Positions 1 to 7,620 of a stretch of DNA of 23,002 nt are shown here, one piece after another. The notes beneath the pieces are model-generated. The model saw only the letters and a list, made by a program, of their open reading frames with translations. It searched no databases and was not told the DNA's origin. A program made the position numbers and the translations under genes. Origin of the DNA: an uncultured bacterium. GTDB taxonomy: Bacteria; Bacillota_I; Bacilli_A; RF39; UBA660. Positions within the stretch are counted from its first letter, which is position 1, and the number at the start of each line of letters is the position of its first letter. The stretch covers positions 1 through 23,002 of the forward strand of contig CAUERX010000022.1 in the NCBI GenBank assembly GCA_959020415.1, written 5' to 3'.

Positions 1-2
1 GT

Positions 3-1628
3 GGATTAAAGGCAAATCAGACAATATACTATGCATGGACAACATCAAACACAACTGCACCAACTTCATGGTCAAGTGTAACAAGTACAAATGCAGAAGG
101 AGCAAAGAGTGCGAGTGTAACAGTCCCTGCTACTTCAAACTCATCATTAACAGGAACATATTATTTATGGATAAAAGCAGGGAGTTTATCAGATGTAAGT
201 GGGAACACATCAAATCAGGTAGTAAGTTCAGCCTTTAAGTTTGATAATAAAAATCCAAGTATATCAATAGCGACTAGTAGTACGACAAATAGTATAACAG
301 TAGTGGTAAAAGGTGAAGCAGAAAGTGGAATAAAGAGTTATGAGTATTCAAAAGATGGAGGAAAAACGTGGACAGAGGGAATTACGAGTAATAATTATAC
401 ATTTAGTAAATTAAATCATAATATAAATTATAATATATCGGTTAGGGTAACGAGTAATGTTAATAAGAAAGCTACACAGTCTAAAACGGTAAAAACTAAT
501 ACTTTAGATGTTAAGCTTTCAATGTCTACAGTTGGGGCAACAACAAATTCTACATATGGTTGGTCAACTTCAAGAAAGATAGCTGTAAAATATTCAGATA
601 CATGTGGAAGTAATGGTATTACATGTAATTATAAATATTCACAAACTACAGGTAGATATGACAAAAGAGAAAAGACCGTAAATGTCAATAGTGGAAAAGA
701 CACTAGTTATACGTTTGATAGTATAGGAACTATGGTTGGTTCGATATCAAATGGTGTAGAAACCAAAACAGCTACTTATACAGTGACTAAGGTAGGGAAT
801 GCAGCGGTTACTTTAATAAATAAGGGAGTTAAAACTTCTGGAAATGGCTTATATGTTGATAAATATGAGGCTTCTTCATCGAAGGATCGATTTGTTTATC
901 GTGGTTGGGGAGATGGTTTAAATAATTATATAAGAATAAATAGTATTGCTAATAATGATATACCAGTTAATGCCAATACGGCAAGAGATTTATGGAGAAT
1001 AGTTGCTATAGAACCAGACGGAACTTTAAAATTAATGTTGAATAATAATATTACGTCGATGGCTTGGGGTACTTCACAAAATTATTGGAATAATTCAAAA
1101 GTTAAAACATATTTAAATAGTACATTTACAACTGCTTTAAAAAATGTAAGTAGTTCTAAAACGTTGAATAATTATTTTAGGTCTAATCGTAATTGGTATT
1201 ATGGGGATGTAGCATATGATTCAAATAAAAATCAGTCATTAGCTACAACAATTAAAGCAGAAAAAGGTAAAGCATTAAATAATTATAGCACGAGTAATAC
1301 ATTTGGTTTACTTGGAATAACAGATTATATTAAAGCTAGTAGTTCTGCGGCTTGTACATCTATTGATTCTTCTCGTAATGGGAAATGTAATAACAATTGG
1401 CTTTGGCGAAGTTATGATGGAGTTCTTTGGACAATGTCAACTTTTAAAGATAAATCATATATGGCTATAGTATGGGATTTAAATTGGGATGAGAATTATG
1501 GGTTAATGTCAGCACAAGATAAAACTGGATCTTTAGAAGTTAGACCTGCAGGTTATTATGTAGCAAACGCAAAAATATTATCAGGTGTTGGTACAATAGA
1601 AAATCCATATGTAATATCTAATTCATGA
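3..1628 (+). CDS. Large secreted surface protein with fibronectin-like repeats, C-terminal part (5' end outside window)
   Basis: The frame is open from the first bases of the window with no stop, so this is the last 541 residues of a longer protein; the GTG at 303 is internal. Residues 1-80 are Ser/Thr/Asn-rich, typical of extracellular Gram-positive proteins. About residues 83-150 form a fibronectin-III/Ig-like module (GIKSYEYSKDGGKTW, then NYNISVRVTSN). A second beta-rich stretch follows. The last 260 residues (from GLYVDKYE at about 282) form a separate globular domain with RDLWRIVAIEPDGTLKL, VKTYLNSTF, GLLGITDYIKAS and a terminal GVGTIENPYVI. The same domain occurs in the gene at 7621. 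No LPXTG anchor is visible at the C-terminus. An adhesin or cell-envelope role is inference. The gene stops at TGA and is followed by a terminator. Confidence 0.85.
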   Translation, partial: GLKANQTIYYAWTTSNTTAPTSWSSVTSTNAEGAKSASVTVPATSNSSLTGTYYLWIKAGSLSDVSGNTSNQVVSSAFKFDNKNPSISIATSSTTNSITVVVKGEAESGIKSYEYSKDGGKTWTEGITSNNYTFSKLNHNINYNISVRVTSNVNKKATQSKTVKTNTLDVKLSMSTVGATTNSTYGWSTSRKIAVKYSDTCGSNGITCNYKYSQTTGRYDKREKTVNVNSGKDTSYTFDSIGTMVGSISNGVETKTATYTVTKVGNAAVTLINKGVKTSGNGLYVDKYEASSSKDRFVYRGWGDGLNNYIRINSIANNDIPVNANTARDLWRIVAIEPDGTLKLMLNNNITSMAWGTSQNYWNNSKVKTYLNSTFTTALKNVSSSKTLNNYFRSNRNWYYGDVAYDSNKNQSLATTIKAEKGKALNNYSTSNTFGLLGITDYIKASSSAACTSIDSSRNGKCNNNWLWRSYDGVLWTMSTFKDKSYMAIVWDLNWDENYGLMSAQDKTGSLEVRPAGYYVANAKILSGVGTIENPYVISNS

Positions 1629-1644
1629 TTTATAGATTGCAAAG

Positions 1645-1670
1645 AGAATAATCATAAAAATGGTTATTCT
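1645..1670. other. AT-rich hairpin in 3' intergenic space
   Basis: An 11-bp stem (one G-T wobble) with an AAAA loop lies 17 bases after the surface-protein stop. No T-run follows on either strand, so it is not a classical terminator. It may protect the mRNA 3' end; function unknown. Confidence 0.35.
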
Positions 1671-1693
1671 ACTGGAGTCTATAAAGATTTCAA

Positions 1694-1758
1694 AAAAACT
1701 AACACAATATTTTGCTTTCTTCTCATAACCTTACTTGTAAAATATTGTGTTAGTTTTT
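1694..1758. terminator. Long bidirectional terminator hairpin between surface protein and rpmB
   Basis: Perfect 20-bp inverted repeat (arms 1694-1713 and 1739-1758) around a 25-nt loop. Because the arms begin with A5 and end with T5, it gives a T-tract on both strands and can serve both the plus-strand gene and the convergent minus-strand rpmB. The loop is unusually long for a terminator. Confidence 0.75.
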
Positions 1759-1797
1759 ATATGAAAAAAATCAACTTTCTATTTAAGATGATTTTTA

Positions 1798-1968
1798 TTA
1801 ACCCATAATTTTATTTAATGTTCTAAGTTCTCTTGCAGTCATTCTAACTTTTTTACCGTTAATAGTTACTACTTGTAAATTAGGTTTGAAAGCATGTTTA
1901 GTTGCATTACATGCGTGAGATCTGCGATTTCCAGATAAAGGTTTTGTATTTGTTACTTTTTTAGCCAT
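1798..1968 (-). CDS. rpmB: 50S ribosomal protein bL28
   Basis: Translation of the minus strand gives a 56-residue basic protein starting MAKKVTNTKPLSGNRRSHA, with KHAFKPNLQ in the middle and VRMTARELRTL near the end. These match the bL28 pattern (GNxRSHAxNxTKR..., VWVSARALK). bL28 is a component of the large ribosomal subunit. The family is usually about 60-64 residues, so this is a slightly short member. A strong Shine-Dalgarno (AAGGAGGG, minus strand, 7 nt upstream) precedes the ATG, and a TTGACT-17-TAAAGT promoter lies just beyond. It is a single-gene unit, convergent with the surface protein and divergent from dnaE. Cys at position 20 lacks the partner cysteines of the zinc-binding form. 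Confidence 0.95.
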   Translation of the reverse strand: MAKKVTNTKPLSGNRRSHACNATKHAFKPNLQVVTINGKKVRMTARELRTLNKIMG

Positions 1969-2005
1969 AGTTATCCCTCCTTCAAGTTTTTTCCTCTGCT
2001 TTATA

Positions 2006-2034
2006 ACTTTACCATAAATACGTATTTAAGTCAA
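2006..2034 (-). promoter_or_regulatory. rpmB promoter (sigma-A type)
   Basis: On the minus strand TTGACT (2029-2034) and TAAAGT (2006-2011) are separated by exactly 17 nt and lie about 38 nt upstream of the rpmB start codon. Confidence 0.7.
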
Positions 2035-2123
2035 ATGTTTCCCTTAAATTATATGAAAAAGAGTATTAAACATTTCAAAATAGCGGAAAATATAGTAAAA
2101 TGATATTAAAGGATGGTGAGTTT

Positions 2124-5009
2124 ATGAATTATGTACCGCTTAATATAAAAACTGGTAATTCTTTATTATCTAGTATGATAAGAATTCCAGAATTAATTAA
2201 AATGGCTAAAGAACATGGACTTACCGCGCTTACGATTACGGATAATAACTTATATGGTGCTATTGATTTTTATAAAGAATGCACTAAAAATAAAATAAAA
2301 CCAATAATTGGATTAGATGTTACTATCGATGAACTTAAATATGTTTTATATTGTCAAAATTATAAAGGTTATCAAAATTTAGTTAAACTAGCAACTATGA
2401 TGTCTGAACGCGCTTTGACACTTGAGGATGTTACTAATTTTAGTTCGGATTTAGTTGCAATCGTTCCTTATGAAAGTAGGAAGTTATATAATGATTTAAA
2501 AAAATTATATCTCAACATTTTTATTGGTTATAAAAATGATTTAGAAAAAAGCAAAATTAAAAGTAGTAACACGGTTTATATGAATGAAATACTGTGTTTA
2601 GAAAAAGAGGATGAACAGTATTTAAAATATTTATATGCAATAAGAGATGGGCAATTAGCCTTTGAAGTTACAGTTGATAATTTTGATTTTAGTTTATTTC
2701 CTTTGAAAAATCAAAATGAAAGCAATAACTTTAAAATTAATAGTTTATGTAATTTAGAATTAAAATTTCATCAGGATTTGATGCCCATCCTTCCAGGTGA
2801 TAGTTATGAAGAGCTTAAGAAAAACTGTATTTTAGGCTTAAAGAAGATTTTTGGCTCTTCAGTTAATAAACAATATGCCATAAGATTAAAACATGAGTTG
2901 GATATTATAAAAAGCATGGGTTTTTGTGATTATTTTTTAATTGTAGCTGATTATATCAATTATGCGAAAACTCATGACATTTTAGTTGGTCCAGGTAGGG
3001 GAAGTGCTGCTGGTTCATTGGTTGCCTATTTGCTAAACATTACAACGATAGATCCTTTGAAATATGATTTATTATTTGAACGTTTTTTAAATCCAGAAAG
3101 GGTAACAATGCCGGATATCGATGTTGACTTTGAAGATTGTAAACGCGATAAAGTAACTAACTATTGTATCTTAAAATATGGAATTAAAAAAGTTGCACCT
3201 ATTATTACATTTGGAACTTTAGGTCCTAGACAAGCGATTAAGGATGTGGGAAGAGTACTTGATATTGCTCCTAAAAAGTTAGATATTTTAAGTAAAATGA
3301 TGGATCCTAAAATTTCTTTAAGGGAAAATTATAAGTCATTTCAGGTTACTGATTTTATTAAAATAAATTCTGAATTGAAACAAGTTTATCAAATTGCTTT
3401 AAAATTTGAAGGGTTAAAACGTCATACTTCGATTCATGCGGCTGGTGTTGTTATGTCCAAATATGATTTAGATGAAGTTATTCCGTTAGATAAAAATCAT
3501 ACATCATTTTATACAACTGGCTATGATATGGATTATTTAGAGGAAATTGGACTTTTGAAGATGGATTTTTTGGGGCTTAAAAATTTAACTTTAATTAATA
3601 ATATTTTAAAAGAAATCCCAGAATATGATTTTGATAGTATTCCAGAAAATGATAAAAAGGCATTAGAAATTTTTACAACGGTTAATACAGTTGGGGTATT
3701 TCAATTTGAGTCAGATGGTATGATGAATTTTCTACGAAAGTTTAGACCAACTACTTTTGAAGACGTAGCTTCAGCTTTAGCTTTGTTTCGTCCGGGACCA
3801 ATGCATAATATAGACTCTTATATTAGAAGAAAGCAAGGTAAGGAAGAGATTAATTGTTTGCATCCCGATTTAGAAGAGATTTTGAAACCAACATATGGAA
3901 TTATTATTTACCAAGAGCAGATTATGCAAATTGCTAATGTGATGGCAGGTTATAGTTTTGCGGAAGCTGATATTTTAAGAAGAGCGATGAGTAAAAAGAA
4001 AGAATCTATTTTATTAAAGGAAAGGGATAGATTTATAAGTCAAAGCGTTGCTCGGGGTTATGACGAAGAAATTGCCATAAAAGTTTATGATTTAATTTTA
4101 AAGTTTGCTGATTATGGATTTAATCGTTCTCATTCAGTGGCTTATGCGATGATTTCTTACCGTATGGCTTATTTGAAAGCTCATTATCCAAAATTATTTA
4201 TGAAAAACTTATTATCAAGTGCGATAAATAGTGAAGGTAAAACTAGAGAGTATATGTATGAATGTAAAGTTAATAATATTAATGTTTTAGCGCCTAATAT
4301 TAATCGAAGTGAAGATAATTATATTATATCTGGTGATGATATTATTTTCCCACTTTCAAATATTAAAAATGTTGGTAATGGGGCAGTAAAAACAATTTTA
4401 GAAGAACGAACCAAAGCTTCGTTTAAAGATATTTTTGATTTTGTTAGACGGTGCTATGGAAAAACGGTTAATCGAAAAACGGTAGAGAATTTAATTTTAG
4501 CAGGAGCATTTTTGGAACTAGGATTTAATCGAAAAACTTTGATTGATAATTTAGAAGTAATTATTAATTATGGTGAGATTGGCGAATATTTAGATGATGA
4601 AGTTTTTAAGCCGGAATTAGAGATGGTTAGTGAATATAAAATGCCAGAGATAATGAATTTTGAACTCGAAGTATTTGGCTTTTATCTAAGTAATCACCCA
4701 ATTACCGAGTATAAATTGAAATATCCAAAAGCAATTGAACTACGTTATTTAGACTATTACTTTGACCGTTTAGTAGAGACAGTTGTTCATGTTGATAAAG
4801 TTAGAGTAATCGATACTAAACGAAAAGAAAAAATGATGTTTATTACGGGAAGTGATGAACTTACAAAGATTGATATTGTGGTTTTTCCTAAAGTATATAA
4901 GCGTTATTCTGATATTGATGTTGGTGATATTTTATATGTAACTGGTAAGGTTGAAAAAAGATTTGATCAAATGCAGATAGCAGCGACGATTCTCAGAAAA
5001 TTAAATTAA
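2124..5009 (+). CDS. dnaE: DNA polymerase III alpha subunit (DnaE type)
   Basis: C-family replicative polymerase of 961 residues. The palm carries the GPGRGSAAGSLVAYLLN motif, the catalytic PDIDVDF pair (D331, D333) and the third acidic residue in KMDFLGLKNL (D481). YGFNRSHSVAYAMISYRMAYLK marks the C-terminal polymerase region, and an OB-fold-like segment (VVHVDKVRVIDTKRKEKMMFIT) closes the protein. The N-terminal PHP domain is present, but its metal-ligand motifs are lost: the usual HxH is replaced by NIK and the usual DH by DN. It is shorter than typical DnaE (about 1100-1160 residues). The start was set at ATG 2124, behind GGTGAG/AAGGA, rather than ATG 2100, which sits at a TATAGT box and has no ribosome site. 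It is transcribed away from rpmB. Confidence 0.95.
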   Translation: MNYVPLNIKTGNSLLSSMIRIPELIKMAKEHGLTALTITDNNLYGAIDFYKECTKNKIKPIIGLDVTIDELKYVLYCQNYKGYQNLVKLATMMSERALTLEDVTNFSSDLVAIVPYESRKLYNDLKKLYLNIFIGYKNDLEKSKIKSSNTVYMNEILCLEKEDEQYLKYLYAIRDGQLAFEVTVDNFDFSLFPLKNQNESNNFKINSLCNLELKFHQDLMPILPGDSYEELKKNCILGLKKIFGSSVNKQYAIRLKHELDIIKSMGFCDYFLIVADYINYAKTHDILVGPGRGSAAGSLVAYLLNITTIDPLKYDLLFERFLNPERVTMPDIDVDFEDCKRDKVTNYCILKYGIKKVAPIITFGTLGPRQAIKDVGRVLDIAPKKLDILSKMMDPKISLRENYKSFQVTDFIKINSELKQVYQIALKFEGLKRHTSIHAAGVVMSKYDLDEVIPLDKNHTSFYTTGYDMDYLEEIGLLKMDFLGLKNLTLINNILKEIPEYDFDSIPENDKKALEIFTTVNTVGVFQFESDGMMNFLRKFRPTTFEDVASALALFRPGPMHNIDSYIRRKQGKEEINCLHPDLEEILKPTYGIIIYQEQIMQIANVMAGYSFAEADILRRAMSKKKESILLKERDRFISQSVARGYDEEIAIKVYDLILKFADYGFNRSHSVAYAMISYRMAYLKAHYPKLFMKNLLSSAINSEGKTREYMYECKVNNINVLAPNINRSEDNYIISGDDIIFPLSNIKNVGNGAVKTILEERTKASFKDIFDFVRRCYGKTVNRKTVENLILAGAFLELGFNRKTLIDNLEVIINYGEIGEYLDDEVFKPELEMVSEYKMPEIMNFELEVFGFYLSNHPITEYKLKYPKAIELRYLDYYFDRLVETVVHVDKVRVIDTKRKEKMMFITGSDELTKIDIVVFPKVYKRYSDIDVGDILYVTGKVEKRFDQMQIAATILRKLN

Positions 5010-5043
5010 TTTTTGAAAAATGATATATTTTTTTCTTAAAAAA

Positions 5044-5052
5044 TGTTATTAT
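5044..5052 (+). promoter_or_regulatory. Extended -10 promoter of the 5072 gene
   Basis: TG-T-TATTAT immediately upstream of GAGGTGG (5061-5067) and the ATG at 5072. The implied leader is only about 12-15 nt. The ATG at 5051 overlaps the box, so it is not the start. Confidence 0.55.
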
Positions 5053-5071
5053 GAATAATAGAGGTGGTAGA

Positions 5072-5836
5072 ATGAAAAGGGATAAGGCTAAAATAATTAT
5101 AGTTTACATTTTGATGTTTATTATTTTGTGTTTAGTTGGTTATTTAATATATTTTGCTATAAACTTGAATAAAGATGCCAAGGAAGATAAAAAAGATACA
5201 CCTACTAAAACTGAAGAAAAAACGGAAATTTCAGACAGTTGTACTTTTAATATTTCTTTAGATGAGTTAGCGTCTTTAGAAGGTAATCCTAGCTCTTTGA
5301 GTTTATGTGCAGGTTATAACAAATTAACACTTGATAATATTGTACTTAATGGGAAAACACAAAACGTTTATTTGAATTATTATAACGGTACATTAGCTGA
5401 ACAGAATAATATTTTAGGAGTATATATAAATGATAAAAAGGTAGTTGTTGGAGCTTCATATGATACAAAAAATGTTGTTGGAGTATTTGATAATTTATTG
5501 TTTATTAAAACTATATCGCCTGAAGGAAGTAATGTTCGCGTATTTAATAGTGATGGACGAAAAGTTTACGATTTAGAATCGGCTTTAAGCAAGGCGAAAA
5601 TTCAAGATCCAGTATTTACAGAACTAGCTAAAACTGATACAACTATTGGCAAAGTGGTTAATACGAAAAATATTAATTCTGGAAGTTTTGCTTTTACAAA
5701 CGGAGGATTTACATTTAATACTGATACAATGGCAGGGTGTAATCCTGGGCAAGTATATAAAGGATCAACATATAAGGTTACATATACTGGTGAAACATTT
5801 AGTAATCCAACATTTGTATCTTACATAAACTGTTAA
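5072..5836 (+). CDS. Membrane-anchored extracellular protein of unknown function
   Basis: 254 residues starting MKRDKAKIIIVYILMF. It has a basic N-terminus, then one hydrophobic segment (about 8-30) that would anchor the protein, then a charged Lys/Asp/Glu/Thr linker (about 33-55) and a probable extracellular beta-rich domain. Four cysteines lie in the outer part (SCTF, LCAG, GCNPG and the penultimate residue), which could make disulfides. I do not recognise the family. ATG 5072 was chosen over 5051 because GAGGTGG sits between them and 5051 lies in the promoter. It is transcribed alone, between dnaE and a strong terminator at 5841. Confidence 0.75.
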   Translation: MKRDKAKIIIVYILMFIILCLVGYLIYFAINLNKDAKEDKKDTPTKTEEKTEISDSCTFNISLDELASLEGNPSSLSLCAGYNKLTLDNIVLNGKTQNVYLNYYNGTLAEQNNILGVYINDKKVVVGASYDTKNVVGVFDNLLFIKTISPEGSNVRVFNSDGRKVYDLESALSKAKIQDPVFTELAKTDTTIGKVVNTKNINSGSFAFTNGGFTFNTDTMAGCNPGQVYKGSTYKVTYTGETFSNPTFVSYINC

Positions 5837-5840
5837 ACTT

Positions 5841-5866
5841 AACCAATCAATATTGATTGGTTTTTT
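5841..5866 (+). terminator. Intrinsic terminator
   Basis: AACCAATCA / TGATTGGTT stem with ATAT loop, followed by T6. It ends the 5072 gene; its T-run abuts the next promoter. Confidence 0.9.
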
Positions 5867-5867
5867 C

Positions 5868-5896
5868 TTGCACTATCTATATATTAATGATATAAT
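5868..5896 (+). promoter_or_regulatory. Promoter of the TM2/DUF2752 pair
   Basis: TTGCAC (5868-5873), 17-nt spacer, TATAAT (5891-5896) with an upstream TG (extended -10). It begins within two bases of the preceding terminator T-run. Confidence 0.8.
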
Positions 5897-5928
5897 TGGT
5901 TTATAAATTTAGGAAAGTGGGGAAAAAG

Positions 5929-6273
5929 ATGTATTGTAAAAAATGTGGTGCAAAACTAGAAGATGGACAACAAGTTTGTTTATCATGCGGAACATTAGTT
6001 AATGGACAAGAACAACCTAAACAACAAACTTTTAATCCAACAATGCAAAAATCAAAAATTGCAGCAGGATTACTTGGAATATTTTTAGGCGCTTTAGGCG
6101 TACATAACTTTTATTTAGGTTATACAGGTAAAGCAGTAGCTCAGTTGCTTATTTCTTTACTTAGCTGTGGTATTTTATCATTCGTGTCAGCTATTTGGGG
6201 ATTAATTGAGGGTATTTTAATTTTAGCTGGCAATATTGATCGAGACGCAATGGGTGTTTCATTAAAGGATTAA
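5929..6273 (+). CDS. Zinc-ribbon TM2-domain membrane protein
   Basis: 114 residues. The N-terminus is a zinc ribbon with two CxxC knuckles (C3/C6 and C17/C20; MYCKKCGAKLEDGQQVCLSC). A short Gln/Pro linker leads to a TM2 domain: KSKIAAGLLGIFLGALGVHNFYLGY is cut by the characteristic GxHxFYLG turn, then a second hydrophobic helix (ISLLSCGILSFVSAIWGLIEGILIL). TM2 proteins are small membrane proteins of poorly known function, often with a zinc ribbon in Firmicutes. The start is ATG 5929 behind AGGAAAGTGGGG; the in-frame TTG at 5896 is the last base of the -10 box. The stop TAA is directly followed by the ATG of the next gene, so the two are cotranscribed. Confidence 0.88.
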   Translation: MYCKKCGAKLEDGQQVCLSCGTLVNGQEQPKQQTFNPTMQKSKIAAGLLGIFLGALGVHNFYLGYTGKAVAQLLISLLSCGILSFVSAIWGLIEGILILAGNIDRDAMGVSLKD

Positions 6274-6639
6274 ATGAAAAATAGGTTTAGAACTTTATTA
6301 ATTCTTGGATTAATAATTTTTCTATTTCTTTTTTTATGTCTTGGACAGTTTGATTGCCTATTTAAAAAGTTTTTCCATTTTCCATGTCCTGGTTGCGGAA
6401 TGAATAGAGCATTTAACGAACTATTATCTTTTAATATTTTAGTATCGTTTAAATACAATATTTTAGCTTTTCCCGGAACTTTAATAGTTTTATTTTGTAT
6501 TGGTGTTTTATTTTATGATTTAATAAAGGGAACTAATATCTTTTTGCCAAAATTATTTGAGATTTTGAAGAAATATTATTTAATAATAATTATAATTGTT
6601 TTTTTGAGTTGGATCTTTAATATATATCGTGGCATATAA
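6274..6639 (+). CDS. DUF2752-type membrane protein
   Basis: 121 residues with three to four hydrophobic helices: about 7-24, a longer block near 50-85 and 99-117. Between the first two is FPCPGCGMNRAF, the hallmark CPxCGxTR-like motif of DUF2752 proteins (here Asn replaces the usual Thr). The function of that family is not established. It starts at the base after the stop of the TM2 gene. DUF2752 and TM2 genes are commonly neighbours in Firmicutes, which supports the pairing (from general knowledge, not tested here). Confidence 0.85.
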   Translation: MKNRFRTLLILGLIIFLFLFLCLGQFDCLFKKFFHFPCPGCGMNRAFNELLSFNILVSFKYNILAFPGTLIVLFCIGVLFYDLIKGTNIFLPKLFEILKKYYLIIIIIVFLSWIFNIYRGI

Positions 6640-6664
6640 AAAAGTAATCAAATGATTACTTTTT
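6640..6664. terminator. Bidirectional terminator between DUF2752 gene and sspI
   Basis: AAAAGTAATC / GATTACTTTT stem closed by a 4-nt loop with T-rich flanks on both strands. It lies between two convergent genes. Confidence 0.85.
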
Positions 6665-6869
6665 ATTTTAAGCTTTTTTGGACATTTTCAATTATTTGGT
6701 TTCTTTCTTTGGTGCTACTATTTTGCCATAGAAGTTCAAAGAAAACTCCTATTCCTGGCAGGGTTTCTTCTTCTCCTGATTTTATTGAAGCTTCAATGGC
6801 TTCGGCTATTTCCTTTTCGTCAGCATTTTTAAAATTGTTTTTAATATATCCTCTTATACTAATATCCAT
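6663..6869 (-). CDS. sspI: Small acid-soluble spore protein SspI
   Basis: 68 residues, MDISIRGYIKNNF at the start, then IEASIKSGEEETLPGIGVFFELLWQ. The SGEExxLPGxGVxFExxWQ core is the signature of the SspI minor SASP family (about 70 residues), made in the developing forespore and packed in the spore core. The start was set at the second Met: GAGAGGAA lies between the two candidate ATGs, so the upstream ATG (6893) has no ribosome site and the shorter form is expected. A weak forespore-type promoter may precede it (6895-6924). It is a one-gene minus-strand unit. It is direct evidence for a sporulation programme. Confidence 0.88.
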   Translation of the reverse strand: MDISIRGYIKNNFKNADEKEIAEAIEASIKSGEEETLPGIGVFFELLWQNSSTKERNQIIENVQKSLK

Positions 6870-6894
6870 AGTTATCAATTCCTCTCTATACATT

Positions 6895-6924
6895 TACTTT
6901 GAGCAAAAAATATTTTTTTATACG
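6895..6924 (-). promoter_or_regulatory. Possible forespore sigma (F/G) promoter of sspI
   Basis: On the minus strand GTATA (within 6919-6924) and CAAAGTA (6895-6901) are 17 nt apart, resembling the sigma-G pattern GNATA / CATNNTA, about 25 nt upstream of the sspI start. The match is partial. Confidence 0.3.
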
Positions 6925-6951
6925 AATATATATATTTTTTAATTAAAATAG

Positions 6952-6959
6952 TGTATAAT
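6952..6959 (+). promoter_or_regulatory. lemA -10 box
   Basis: TG directly joined to a perfect TATAAT (6954-6959), about 10 nt before GGAGGAA of lemA. No good -35 is seen; the upstream region is a long A/T tract. Confidence 0.55.
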
Positions 6960-6982
6960 TAAATCAGAATGGAGGAATAATT

Positions 6983-7534
6983 ATGATAGCATTAATCATC
7001 GTTGGTGTAATTGTATTATTACTTGTAATTTATGTAATTGCAACATATAATGGTTTAGTTAATTTTAAAAATAAGGTTCAAGATTCATGGGCACAAGTGG
7101 ACGTTCATCTTAAGAGAAGAAATGATTTGATCCCAAATTTAGTGGAAACAGTAAAAGGGTATGCAGGACATGAAAAAACTACTTTAAATGCTGTTATCGA
7201 AGCTAGAAATATGGCTGTAAATGCTAAAACACCACATGAGGAAATGGCAAGTGCGAACATGTTAACTGATGCGTTAGGACAATTGTTTGCTTTATCTGAA
7301 GCATATCCAGATTTAAAAGCAAATACTAATTTCTTAGATTTACAAAATAATTTAAGAGATACAGAGGATAAGATTTCTTATGCTAGACAGTTTTATAATG
7401 ATGCTGTTATGGCTTATAAAAACAAGTTAGAAATGTTTCCATCAAATATTATCGCTTCAGTGTTTAACTTTAAGCCAGAAGAATTCTTTGAAGCTACTGA
7501 AACTGAAAAAGAAGTACCAAAAGTACAATTTTAG
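6983..7534 (+). CDS. lemA: LemA family membrane protein
   Basis: 183 residues. A single N-terminal hydrophobic helix (about 2-21, IALIIVGVIVLLLVIYVIAT) is followed by a helical-bundle domain with the LemA hallmarks YNGLVNFKNKVQDSWAQVDV, LKRRNDLIPNLVETVKGYA, TEDKISYARQFYNDAV and the end FPSNIIASVFNF...PEEFFEA. LemA proteins are anchored with the bundle outside the membrane. Their role is unclear, though they often sit beside HtpX-like peptidases or TPM-domain proteins, none of which is visible here. A strong GGAGGAA site precedes ATG 6983. Full length; monocistronic, closed by two terminators. Confidence 0.95.
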   Translation: MIALIIVGVIVLLLVIYVIATYNGLVNFKNKVQDSWAQVDVHLKRRNDLIPNLVETVKGYAGHEKTTLNAVIEARNMAVNAKTPHEEMASANMLTDALGQLFALSEAYPDLKANTNFLDLQNNLRDTEDKISYARQFYNDAVMAYKNKLEMFPSNIIASVFNFKPEEFFEATETEKEVPKVQF

Positions 7535-7557
7535 AAAGTCACTAGGCTTTCTTTTTT
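7533..7557 (+). terminator. lemA terminator
   Basis: AGAAAG / CTTTCT stem with an 8-nt loop and a T-run; the left arm overlaps the lemA stop codon. Confidence 0.75.
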
Positions 7558-7567
7558 ATCCCCCACA

Positions 7568-7599
7568 AACTCTAGTTATGATTTTAACTAGAGTTTTTT
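7568..7599 (+). terminator. Second terminator, upstream of surface gene
   Basis: AACTCTAGTTA / TAACTAGAGTT stem, TGATTT loop, T6. It lies 10 nt after the lemA terminator with no gene between. The arms match the terminator at 22946-22973 in 10 of 11 positions. Confidence 0.85.
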
Positions 7600-7620
7600 G
7601 TCACATTTTGCTTTAAATAG

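Noticed and set aside
35..238. Open frame near the window start
   Set aside because: It lies inside the continuous frame of the partial surface protein (frame starting at base 3) and has no ribosome site.
2100..2123. Upstream ATG for dnaE
   Set aside because: It falls at a TATAGT box without a ribosome site; ATG 2124 follows AAGGA/GGTGAG and begins the conserved N-terminus.
6652..6942. Plus-strand frame opposite sspI
   Set aside because: It is the antisense of a recognisable SspI gene and begins inside a terminator.
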